Positions 30,117 through 42,500 of a DNA stretch of 64,000 bases are shown here, in pieces. The notes below the pieces were generated by a model that was not told the DNA's origin, did no database searches, and worked only from the letters and a program-made list of their open reading frames with translations. Position numbers and translations under genes: made by a program. This stretch comes from Datnioides undecimradiatus (taxonomy: Eukaryota > Chordata > Actinopteri > Lobotiformes > Datnioididae): NCBI GenBank assembly GCA_008933995.1, contig WARS01000010.1, forward strand, positions 12,802,996-12,866,995. Direction: 5' to 3'. Position 1 is the stretch's first letter, and each line of letters opens with the position of its first letter.

Positions 30117-31439
30117 CCATACACTGACTGACAGGTGCTGAAAAGCCACGCAAGGCTGCACAAAAACACGCCTGCGCACACACCTACACACGTGCGCACA
30201 GCTTTTAATCACCTTGGTTACTGCATAGGTGCAAATGGAAACCACACACATCAACATGTCAGCTGGAGGATTCCTGCTGAAAAGACTGAGAATGAGGCTT
30301 CCTTTACTATAACTCAAACAAGCCCTCACTCATCAACATATGGGACAGCACTGAACTGTTTTAACCCATTACAAGAAGTGTCAATGGAGGGCTTTACCCT
30401 CGTGGTCCCACTACGCTCATGTTGGGAGAGCTTGTAGGCAATGTGGCTGGAGAAGAGATCAGATGTTGTTTATAAGTTCAAATGTTTCATTAGACACACA
30501 TTTAGGCTAACATTGGTAAGCTTCATGTACTACAGAGGAAATGATCATGTGACATTATGCAGCAGTTTCTGATTGGATGCTCAGAAGCTCTACATATCTG
30601 ACCATTATACTCTGAGAGCGCTATCACAGCCAGATGGGGGTCAACAGAACTCTCTTTAACCCCTGATACTTAGTAAGATTCAATGCTTTTAACTGCCTAC
30701 GTCACACACTGAACTGTACTGACAACTGGCATGGACATGACCGGTCCCTGAAGTGAAGCCAAATGTCAAATATCCATTGCTGTTGGCTGCAGTATGGATC
30801 ATAAACCCCACCCTCTCCTTGAAAGCAGACAGGACATTGACCAATCATGTAAAGCTATTTTCCCCCAAAGATGGTTACCTGTCATTTTGTCATTCTGATG
30901 TTTGTCCAAGTCTCCTACAGTGGGAGGAAGTGTTCTACAGTCAACGGTGTCTCAACAGATCCAACAAATAAACATATTTACAGTTCTTTGGAAGTGCTGA
31001 CAGCAGTCCTCCACATTAGCCCTGGCCTCCCCCCCTTGTGGACTCACCTGACTTCCCCCTTTATAACTGATAAGGCCACTAGAGGGCTTTGTCACTTGAA
31101 TGTAAGCAGTAATGGTTTGGGGTACTACCGGCTGTAGCAACACAAAAAAACAAGATGATTTAGGAGGACAGTGTCAATCAATATTAATATAAAAGCATTA
31201 TTTCACTATTTAGGTACACCAGTGGCCATGAGAGAAGCAGCAGCGTGAGGTGTTTTCAGACTGGCTTTAGTTAGTGGCTGCAGAGAACAGATTCAGTTCA
31301 ACAGCAGACTGGATTCAACTGTTTAATATAACTGAGCAGGGGTCAGACTGTCGACTGGTTCCACAGCACACTCTTCCTTGCGGCAGTGTGTCAGTGAAGT
31401 GTGCAGATCAGCCGTGAACAGAGCAGACATGACATCCTG

Positions 31440-31880
31440 AAGCTGTGAGTGGAATTTATTGTTTGTGGTTCTATCAGTGACCTTTGGTTCCACTTTGCCT
31501 ACGTGTCAGAGACTGTCAGAGATGAAATCACTACCACCATCCTCCAACTCATCCACCTCCAGTTCATCACATTTAGTGTCCAAATTCATGCCCACCAGAA
31601 GTCCAAACCTCAGCCGTCCTTCCTCCACCACCACTGACCCTGTATAGACTCTATCCAGACTCCCCTTGGCTTCAATGCCAACTCTAAGTCTGCTGGTGGA
31701 GTCTAATTGCTGAGGACTGTTCACATTTATCATATTTATTGACATGGTCCATGTCATTGACATTGTTGTGTGTGCTTAATATAAAGAGTTTGGTCTAGAC
31801 CTACTCTAATGTAAAGAGCCCTGAGACAACCTCTGTTGTGATTTGGCGCCGTACAAACAGAATGTAATTGTAACTGAACT
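31440..31880 (+). repeat. Dispersed retroposon-like repeat with conserved fish tail
   Basis: The 3' part reads AGAGTTTGGTCTAGACCTAC, then GTAAAGAGCCCTGAGACAAC, TTGTGATTTGGCGCCGTACA and a degraded AATTGAACTGA end. This tail recurs widely in teleost genomes. The class (SINE or LINE end) cannot be settled by eye. Confidence 0.7.
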
Positions 31881-34800
31881 GATAATTTATGAATAGCAGT
31901 GGCATGAGTGAGCATGCAGAGTCCAGAGCTGCGACTCCATTTCAGCGGCTGGATGACCCTAATTAAGCTAATATATCATAGTCTTTATTTCAAAGGCCAA
32001 CATCACTGACTGGATCCCATCTACATTTCAGTTAAAAGGCCAGTATCGGCTTCACATGCAGATGCACGCGCTCTGAGACAGACATCTGTAAATCTGTGTA
32101 ATAACTGAAATTAAACATCTGGTCAGCGGAGACACAGACAGGCCTAATGGGAAACAACAACACTGAATTTATCATGGTGTCTAACTACAAATGCCTTGAC
32201 AATGGAGCTTTATGCTGTAGCTGGGAGCCAGTTGGCCGGCCGGTGACGAATGGAGCCTCTGGCCTCGGGGTTTGCGCTGTAGGTCTGGCTGCAAACAGAC
32301 CCTTTATTCTTCCAGACTGCTGGTCAGTGAGCTGCTGCTGTGGGAAGATGTGTGCATGTGCTCGCATATGTTTCTAGCGATTTTTAAGTCAGAAATAGAA
32401 AATATTGACGGATATCAAACCCCACTTTAAATCTATGAAGCGAAGAGCCAGAGCTGGTGAGGGTGGAGTGGTGGCAGCGGTGGTACAGCACCAACGGAGG
32501 GGAATTCCTGTCCAAATTCATTTCAAACCTCTTGCCAAACCTTAAAAATGCTGTGGTAGAACAATGACATGGGTGCTGCAGGCTTCTGAGCCATGTCCTC
32601 CTCCACCCACCCTTGACCCTGCTGGTTACGCTCCCAGGTCAGGGTTTGCGACAAAGGGTGATCAGGCTTTATGCTGTTAGAGCCCCCGCACTGTCTGGCT
32701 GCTGAACTCTGAGTCTCTTGGCTCTTGTGAGACCAGCTTCTCCCTCATTCCCAGTGTTTCTGCAGTTTACCTCACCACTGTGTTTGTTGCATGTGGTTCG
32801 TGCTCTCTTTAAGTCTGTGTGTGTCGCTCTGTTGCAGTTATGTCGCCAATCAATCTACACACCTGCGACCCTTCCAGGAAATCTCCCAAAGTTCAGTGGA
32901 TTGCACGTGTTTGCCTGTACTCTGTTTGCGTCTGTGCCTAGCTGTACATCGGGTTCATCATCCATCTGTGATCTCTGTCTGTCAGCCCCACCCAGCACCC
33001 TGCCACTCTGCCATCCAGCTGACTGCTCTGCTCCCTCTGCCTGCCCCACCGTTATCCTGGCTCAGTCCAACCTCTCCCTGCTCTCATCGAACAGAACAGA
33101 TCAGCCAAAGCTTTTGGGTATGTTTGATTCATGTTTTTATCTATAGGATAATCGGCTGTCGTTGAGAGAGCAAGATGCAATCAGTCATACAAATGGGGAT
33201 AAGTGGGTTCCCTTTGGCTCAGTCTCTACCTGAAGGCATTAACACTGTTGCTAACACAAGAAGTGTCAGAAACAGTTGTGTACAGATTGAACGAACAGAG
33301 TTTTGACACCCTGCCTGCTCTCACACCTGGCTAACTGCTGCATGAAGGCAGCTTTGGAAAGTTCCTGAACTTGGTGGATGCTGCAGACTGCTGTTTGGCA
33401 GTGTGTGTGCTGTTCAGTGTTTGTGGCTCGCTCCATGAAACAGGGTCAAATCTACAGTACATTAAATTGTGATTCATGGAAATATTAATGGCTGTACACT
33501 TCAAAGTAAATTATCAAGAGCTATGCGTTATACGTTAGTATGCCCCGAATGATACCACTGCTTAAGGACGGTTATTTGATTATTTCCTTTTATTAATCTT
33601 CAGTCTGTACAACAGAAAAAAAATACTTAAAAGTTATAAAAAAAGGAAAACGGTATCCACTCAAATACTTTTTGAATGGATGTGAATGATCAATAATACA
33701 GTGGGACCAGCTGCATTAACATCTCATATTAAATCATAATCTGAAGAAAACATTTTATATTATATATTTTATATTTTTCATTCAAATATATTTAGAATAA
33801 GAGAAAATTATGTTATACATACATAGATTGATACCTGACAAGAGTTATATTGACCTGCAGACAAGATAAGCATATTACATTATAGTACACAGGATTATGG
33901 AAAAGTGTATTCTGTTGGGTACAGAGCAGTATGTAGTATTGTATCAGGTTATTAATAAGTTGTTATTGTCAGTAAAGGAATACTATCAGGCTGATACTTT
34001 ATTATGGAATATGACTGTGCTATAATAATAAAGTGCTGTAAATAGGTAGAGGAATATTGAGTGATATTGTAGAAGCAACTGGAGAAATAAATGATCAGAT
34101 ATAATCAAATATGTTGTAGTATAATGTGTAATGGAACGGAATATACTGTTGGAAATAATCATGCATTTTACTGCAGGTGATAGAATAAGATGTTTTATTA
34201 GAGTAGATAATATAATGCTGTTTTCTATAACACATTGTAGTGCACAGAGTAATATTCCATATGTCTTTAAATCAAAGGGCCGTCTATCCTACATGACCTC
34301 AGTGCATCTGAATGAATACATGATTCATTCTCCTCCCCTCCACTGCCAGTGGGCCCTCTCTCACCGGCCCCTCACTATTCATGCCTGACAACGGCATGAT
34401 GTAGCCACATGGGGCCAAAGTGCTGACTCCAGTGCCTGACATCCTCCTCACTCATGACCTTTGACCCGTTACAAAAGAGGATGTCTCCCCGGACAGAGAT
34501 TTCCCTGCTGTTTGGCGGCTGTGCGGCACAAAAAGCCGCCTGGCCCTGTTGACACGGGCATTAGGAGGGACAATGAGGGGACAGACTGGGAGGCCCCCCC
34601 CTGGAAAACAACACTTCCTGTCACTGGGCGGACATATTGGCACATTACCATATCTGTCCTACCTGAACGCTTATCCCTGAAAAACTGTCAAATTATTGTA
34701 ATTATCTTGCACATGTGCAAATATCAAACACTCAGACTGAAATAACATCAAGAACACAGCAGCTTGTTATTAAAACCACTTGTTATTATAAACTGTATGA

Positions 34801-36239
34801 AGAAAACATTTCACAGTCAGTATTAATGCTTGTTCTTGTGGAGCCTGGGTATTTTTCCTAACCCTATCCCTGGTGGCGTTTATTACAGTTCATCTGGACG
34901 TAAGAGTATAATTAGTTGCAAATGCTGCAACAGTGGTGTTACGATTCTCACATGACATGTCCATTATAATTTTATATCTGCAGGCTTCTAAAAGGGACTC
35001 AAACAAAACAGATACTAATTACCCCTTAAACGAACTGATCACAACTTGTAGACGAATGCAGCCTATGATGAGGGGTCCCAAGTGCTCATAACTTTATTTA
35101 ACGAGCCAAAAAGTGTGGAACCACTGCTCTAAAAGAAGCATTGTACTATTTCTATTTTTAAACACCTGCAGGCTTTCATCTCTTTTACTCTTCAGTAACT
35201 TCACTTGGCAATAGTTAGTTTTACTCCTCCATCTATCATTACGTGGTGTAATTACAGGTCTAATAACATTTCAGACATATGATTACTTTTTTTTTTGTAA
35301 TTCTAGCATGTATTTACTAGTGGATGTCAGTGAAACCCCATGCTTTACGTACAGTTAATATGCAGGGAAGGTTGAAACATCGTCACGCGGATCATCTCGT
35401 GTGTTTAAAGACAGCCTCAGCTCTAACTGATTCATAGGAAATCTCAGGGGCAAGTACAGAAAAGCAATTTGCCCTTTTTAATAACTCAATTCAGTCCGAA
35501 CAAAAGCTTTTTAGTGTGTGTAACAATGACAGAGCTATTTATACTGACTGGGTGATTTGTCTCTGTGCATTTTGCGTGGGTTGCCCTGAGAGTGCTCCAG
35601 TTTCCACATGTGCAGGTTGCATGATTTAGGGACTTGACATGGCCCGTAGGAGCTCATGTTTATGTGTTTCTTTCTGCAGTCGGCCACTGGCTTCACATAC
35701 CTGCTTCTGTTGTCTGTTTGTCTGATCTCTTTACACGTTTTGGCCTTGTGGGTGGTATCACAGGTCTGTGAGAGGACCCTGGGACAGAGCTCTGGTGGGC
35801 AGGCTGGGTGGGGACAGTATTTCTGTCCTCCACCTCTTTGAAAGTCACTCTGTCCTGCTCATATATTTGAAAAATGTTGTACAGTTTAATTTCCTTTCAC
35901 GCCTTTGAAGTGCAAAATTAATAACAAGAATCAATGTAAAACACCACCAACAAAGTGAAACTACAATAAGCGTACTGCCCTGCTCTCTGTATGTCTGCTT
36001 TGTATAGATATGCATATAGATATAATGTGGCAAAATGGAACAAACGTCCAATGTAGTCCAATGTAAACGTAGTCTGTTTCGAATGTTTCATAACCTGTTG
36101 TGTGTGTGGTGCCGTCCATTTCGGCTGGCCGTAAACGCACCACTCCATACACATGAATGAAAATGATATTGCAACACAGGTTGAGAATGAAGATAACTAA
36201 CAATTTGTTAATACTGTTTCCATATTTGCCACATCTGCT

Positions 36240-36436
36240 TTAGTCACCGTTAACCGGCCTCGCTCTGTGTTCTGCGCATGTCCACACACAAAACCGGGGG
36301 CTGTGTGGACCGAGAGAGAGAGAAAGAGGGAGGGAGAGAGAGAGAGAGAGAGTAAACTGGGAATCCATGGAGCATGTCACAGCACCAGTGTTTTCTATGT
36401 CTTCTTGTCCACGATGCACTTTAAGATTGCAATAAG
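36240..36436 (+). promoter_or_regulatory. reck: Presumed reck 5' UTR / promoter region with upstream ATGs
   Basis: CG dinucleotides become frequent from about 36240 and stay so past exon 1. No TATA box was seen. An in-frame TAA at 36422 shows the main frame cannot start further upstream. ATGs at 36367, 36374 and 36414 precede the main start; the frame from 36414 overlaps it and ends at 36458. Confidence 0.5.
36312..36352. repeat. (GA)n tract upstream of reck exon 1
   Basis: Purine run of GA units broken by AAAGAGGGAGG, about 85 bp before the reck start codon, in the presumed promoter or 5' UTR. Confidence 0.9.
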
Positions 36437-36509
36437 ATGCGTGTGTGTTTCCAGATAACCAGTTTCTTCCTCGTCGTAAACTTTTGCTGCCAGCCGCTCC
36501 GAGCTCAGG
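36437..36509 (+). CDS. reck: reck coding exon 1, signal peptide
   Basis: Residues 1-24 plus one base, MRVCFQITSFFLVVNFCC.., donor CAGG|GTGAGT. Start-codon context has A at -3. It is assigned by signal-peptide character, resemblance to the zebrafish M..C.QI start, and phase match to exon 2. Confidence 0.8.
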
Positions 36510-39500
36510 GTGAGTCTGTCTGCGCCTCTTTTCAACTTCACAACTGTGAGTCTGTGCTGTCTGTCCGTGCCGCCGTCTGCTAGCTGAGGGGTGACAGGAC
36601 ACCGCACATGGTACCGTGAATCGGTCTGATCTGCTGGACGCTGCAGGTCAGGGCTAGCTTGTTGATTCAGTGTCAGTTGGCATCCTGTTGGCCCGATACA
36701 TGTCGCTCTTGTCTAGTGAGAACATCGCGCCAAACTCCGTTCACAAATCGTACAATTTGATATTTTTTCGATCTTTAGTGAACTTAACCACGTCACTTAC
36801 TAAACTGTAACGCGTTTTCTGGATGATAATAGTTCTGTAGTGAATTCGGGGTGCGCAATGTCCAGCAATCAGCAGTTTTCCCCAAGAAAACCTTTAAGTT
36901 TTTCAACAGTTCCCAGCGCTAGCTACCGCCCACCGCGGAGGGTCGCGGTGTGAAATGACTGTGGGAATAACGGAAAAAACAATAGTAAAAGTTTAATGTA
37001 AAACTTTTTGGGGTATTACTTGAAGGCCGAATTGAGGAGTGCAACACTGAGATTCACATTAAGTTTTAGTGTTGAACTTTAGATTCTGCTCCGTCAAAAA
37101 GCACAGCAAAGGTATCTGGAGTTAATCCATTATAGGAGTGAATGTTAGCATGACGCTCCGTCCGTCTCTACGTATGACGGCAACATCCTGTGTTGCGTTT
37201 TCTCCGAGCAAGAAATGCCTCGAATGGGTCTTTGAAGTTTAAAAAACACCTGCGGCGTCGTTCATGTGCATGTTTTATCCACACCTGTCTGTTGGAAAGC
37301 TAGAGCAGTTTAAAAAGTACATTTCCCTGTACGACTACCAGCCGGGGATAGAACCGAAACAGCGCTGACATAGTGGATTGGGGGGAAAAAAGTCCAAAGG
37401 GACCGTTACCGTATGGCATGAACAAAGTAGAGCTTTTACTACTTCTTTGTTACTGGTAATTGCGCACAGCGTGTAGGAATACTTCTTGATGTATTTTACA
37501 AATTAATAAGACCCATTCTATAATTCGGCATCCATCCCATCCCCGTAAAACACATCTAGGTGCGTAAAACACGCCGTGTTTCATTGGTTGGCGCGTTGTT
37601 CCAACATCATTCTCCACACGCACCTCAGTAAGCGATGGTAATAACTGAGCAGAAAGTTATTTCGCTTCCACCAGGCACCAGGCTGATCGCTGGATTACTA
37701 TTTCACACATGTGCGCTGCCCTGGGTTTAGTCTTAAATCACGTTTCATTTGCTCTCCCACTCGAGAGAGAAAGGCCAGCAGGCAATAAAACAGCCTGTCG
37801 TTTTGAATGGAGTCTGGCTGCAGAGAGAAAGAACCACAAGTAAGCAAATGGTGTCTGAGTGAATAGTGCATTAACTTCTCAGGGTGCTAATTAATTCACT
37901 GGGACTTGTTGAGGCACTTAGACAAACACAGAGGTGTGTGTTGGTGCTGCGGGACAACTGGCCTTGAAGTTGCTTTCACTTGTTAATTGCCTGAGTCAAC
38001 ACGGAGTTGCCACTTTGTACTGTGTTGCTACATTTCTGAACCATTTGGCAACTTCTCGGGAGACCTTCAGCTCTTTAATACCACCTTGGCCAGTGTGTGT
38101 TGTAGCCCGCTTTTGGGTGTGAGGGGGTGTTGTTCAAGGGGCTCCACGGGCAGGGTTAGAAATTGGTCTAACATGCTAGTGGGTAGGTCTTTGATGCTCA
38201 GTCCACATGGGTGCAGGATGTGGATTTGCTCAGGCTAAATATCACTTTGTAGAGTTTTTTTTTTTTTTTCCTCCTGACACATCTGCCAGGAACATGAAAG
38301 AATCGCAGCTCTCAGATCCTCATTTGGGGTGCACATTGTCTCCCAAAGGCGTGCGACACTAATAAAGGTCTCAGAAAATGCAAAAAAGGTGCGATCAACA
38401 CCACCATGTGGCAAAGTGATCAGCTGTGTTTTAGGAAGATAACGGCTTCTCCTCCAACCTCCCCCCTCTCCGCTTACTCTGTATAGAAATTCCATACATT
38501 TTTTTCCCCTACCGAGTTTCGCTAAACTTCTCTCCTTCATTTCTTTCATGTTGCGATTTGGTTGTGGAGGCTAGCCGTGAGAGAATGCATCTGGAACCAA
38601 TTTGACTCCTCAAAGCAGAAAGGGGGTGGAGGAGGGGAAGGAGGGAAGTGAACGGCAGCCCTTTTTCTTTCCATGTCCACTGTGAGCAGACACGGGCCTG
38701 AGTCCCGCAAAACCTAATTATAGTTTTGCGAACACATGATTAAAGCGCAGCATACGCAGTTGAATTTCTCGGCTATCCCATGTGATTGTTGAATTGACTA
38801 TGAAATATAACGTTTTTCCAACCAGTGACCCGTCACTGGTGTTTTGTTAAGGACAGAAATACACCCAGTGAAATTCTAAAAAGACCTAGGGTCAGTTCTC
38901 TGGTTAGCAATTTCTCATTTTGGGCAAAAGATTGCATAAAAGCGGAGCGTTGAACTGCTCCAGCACGCCAGTGAAATTTGTTTTTACTGAGACTGCTGAC
39001 CCCGGCTGCGTTCCCCGGAGACTCTGAGTTCAAAGCACGTTGCTATCGGAGGCAGCATCAGCGGTCTCGTCACAGCTGAGGTTTACATGCTAGTAAACAG
39101 CAGAGACATTTGCAGAGCAGCGAGTGGACGTTTCATTGTGTTACACTGGGTTGGCTACTTCTTATTCAGGTGGTGCTAATTGGTAATCAGCAGCGAGTGC
39201 GCTGCTGTAATCAGAGGTTTTGAAATACATCACATACACCTGCTGATAATTCCTCCACATCTGTGCAATCAGCTTGGACTTAAAAGTCCACGTGTTTTAT
39301 CACAGAACAGCATCCTGAGAGGACGAAGCTTCAAACCCCTGTTTGGCGTCTCAGTGTGGACTCAGTGTAAACAGAGCTTTTGTAAAACGACGTAAGCTGC
39401 CCGGCGGGGGGGTCAGAGTGGCAGTAAAGTTAAGAAGACAACCTTCAGTCGCCCCCGACTTTCTCTGCGATCGATCGTTCTGAATGCCGACACGGCCCAA

Positions 39501-42500
39501 TACAAAGCAGCGCAGCAGTTTGGCAACAACTGCCGGTCGCCGTGTCGTATTTATGGTCCGCGACTAAATGACAATTTCATACAGACGACAGAAACAGAAT
39601 GAGAACCACTGCTATGTGAGTTCAGCTGTATTGAAAAGCCACAGTGCAGGTGAGCACACAGAGCAGACCTGATTTCTGTTCCACATAAACTGCAAGTGAA
39701 ATGTGAGAAGCAGTAGAATAGTAGAATAAATGCCTTCACTACAGTCGGAATACATTTTCCTATTGGAAACTGGATGAAATATTAAATAAAGCATACATCA
39801 TTTTACAGTGGAGTATTGAAATATATCATTACCTAATACATGTCTAATGAATGAAAGCTTTTAAGCTCATCTAGTGAATGAAATACCTGATAAATCAAAG
39901 TGTTTAATCACATCGATGTAGAAACTATATAAAAATCTAATATGGCCATAAAACAGTCCTGCTTATTGATTTGCAGCAGTTCTTGCAATGTTCCAACGCT
40001 CCTGCTACAAGAGTACAAAGAACATCATGACAAATTTATATTACCTGACAGTTCATGTTGTCACGTACCACACACCCTGTGTATGTAGTAAAGAGATGAA
40101 TCACAGTGAGTATGGATAACGGACAGTAAACTTATATGGTAAGTTTTCATTTTCACGCTGTGATCAGACTGAATACTGTCATATTAATAATTAAAGAACT
40201 TAAAGGAATCACTTTAAGAGGTGTTAAATGAGATGATGTCACAGGGCGGCCGTTACAAAGGCCACTTTTATTTAAAGAAGAGGAGTATGTGTTGTCAGAA
40301 GAGGCCAGATCCACCCAGGGGTGACCGCTCAAACAAACACAGCATCCTAACGAGTTAAGAGATAAGTCTCTGTTTTGAAAGGGGGAACACATTAGGGACT
40401 GGCTGTATCGCCATAGCAATAGTGGCTGAGGATCATGGGTAATGTATTATTCTGCTATTAGAAACTAAAAAATCAAACTGTTAGATCTCAGAATCAAAGG
40501 ATAAATCATTCAAAGTGATGGCCATGACTTATTGTGGCCATGAATTATTAAAGACACATTTTCATTGAGAGATATTATTAATAATAGACCTCTAATGGGA
40601 CTGATGCTCGCAGGGTCTTACAGTACCACCATCAGTGTCATAATGGAGTGACTGGATGGCTGGAGCAGCTGCTCTGAGTGTCTCATGTTGCCCACGTGGG
40701 TTTAGACTGGCGTCTTTTCATACAGATGCTGTTAACGGGTACATTGTGTGTCTGGATGGGACAGATTGAGAAATGGATGGTGATTCCGCTTCAGTCTGGG
40801 ATCTTGTTTGTCTGTGGCCGTCACGTCAGCGTTGGCCGACTCTTGGGTCGGCTTTTTCACTGTGAAATGAAATTTCCACGTTGGACCCCTTCTGTTCCGC
40901 CCTCCCTGCTCCCCGTGCGTCTGCTCGCAGACACACCTGGTGGGGATCTCCACTCTGCTGAGAACAGTTGCTAGTTTCCACGCTGCTTTCCAAAGTGCTG
41001 CTCTCTGTTTGCTCGCAGAGAGCTCTCATCGGGGCTACAGTCTACTTCCCCTGGCGGTTTGTTCAAAGATTGGAATCGTTTTTCTCAGAGCGGTAACTCG
41101 TTAATGGTCAGTTAGCAAACTGTCTCATAGCACCTGTCAGCTGTCTCAGAACTCTCTGAAAACCATCACCAGGAGAGGTTAAATACAAGTGTATAGCGCC
41201 ACAGCGTGTTCATGTGTCAGAGAACTCCAAAGTTCATATCTGGCATTAATGTGTCCGGACTGTAACGATGACTTTTGAGTACATTGAGCTAACAATAGCG
41301 TTAGTAAACGCATTGATACAGGACTTTTACTTGTAATGAAGTATATACACTGTAGTATTACTGCTGTAACATAGCCTCAGCTCATTCCCTGCTGTTCTGT
41401 TTTAATTTTAGGCTGCAACAGTCAGGCTGAATATTGTCTGCGTTATTGTTTCTATAGGTATCTACTATATTTCTATAAGTGAAGGGATGTTTCTGTATAA
41501 TTACGTTTTCTGCTCATTTCCTGAGAAGTCTCCTTGCAGGGGCAATCTGATGTTATGCACGCAGCATTTGGTATATGTCTCTCCGTGTTCTCCCACACCA
41601 ATTAATTGCTCTGAAACAAATGTTATCCCCGGGGCAGTCCCAGTAGAAATGCACCGAAGCTGAAAGCTCTATCTGTTGGCTTTACTGGGCCGAGACTGAT
41701 AGAAGACAGATCCCAACGCAACCACAGAGGATGCAGTCTGTCAGTTGATTTGCTTTGGAGACACAGAATTGAAAGATAACAGGAAACAAAAAAATATGTG
41801 ATCTTCTTTTCTTTTCTTTTTTTAATCGGAACTTCTACTACAAAATAAAATCCATGTTTGTTTTTGTTACACTTCATCTTAAATTATACCAAAAAGCAAC
41901 AGCGTTTCAATCTGTAGAGGTAATTAAATGGTAAAAGCAGCTGTGATTGTTTGGAGTGGTGTTATGTTTTATGTTTTAGATGCTGTTGTGTGAGCTGAGG
42001 CCAGAGAGGAAACCTCTGATATTAAAAACAGTCTACGAAGGTTGCACTCTTTCAGGCTGTTACTCCAGCGCAGTGGGCCTGTACCACCTGTATGTGAATA
42101 AAAGTAGAACTGACTAACCACAGCGCTCTGTGCTGTGACCACAGTCTCTACAGGTTTTCTCCACAAACAAAACAACAGAACAGAAAAGCTTACCATTGTC
42201 TCACAAAGACAGTTATTGAGTTCAAAATGCCCCAGACACCTTCCTGTAGTGAAGATGAACTGTAGAATCACCGTGCCCTGCGACACAGTTCTGTGAAGGG
42301 GAAACCTTGCGAGACAGCTGATCGGTGATTTGAACAAAAGATGACGGGAGCGAAGACTCCATCTAGTCAGGCTTAAAGCTATGCACTTGCGGCCGAACCA
42401 CAGCGGTTTGGATTAATCAGAGTCTCGTGAGGAACTCCTGGCAGCTCCAGGTGTGGTTTGGGTTCGACAACAGCGAGAATCGAGTGTTTGTTCAAAAACA

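Larger units (their letters stand above)
14761..36300. other. Long intergenic region without recognised genes
   Basis: About 21.5 kb between ift74 and reck. Open frames are short, or overlap simple repeats and translate to Thr-His or Cys-Val runs. Contents seen: microsatellites, several dispersed teleost-type repeats (listed separately), AT-rich DNA at about 33.5-34.25 kb, and a short GC-richer block at 34.3-34.7 kb. No RNA gene was recognised. Confidence 0.6.

Noticed and set aside
32718-33165. Two overlapping plus-strand frames of 142 and 124 codons
   Set aside because: The sequence is a pyrimidine-rich, low-complexity or repeat-like stretch that avoids stops in several frames; no recognisable protein.
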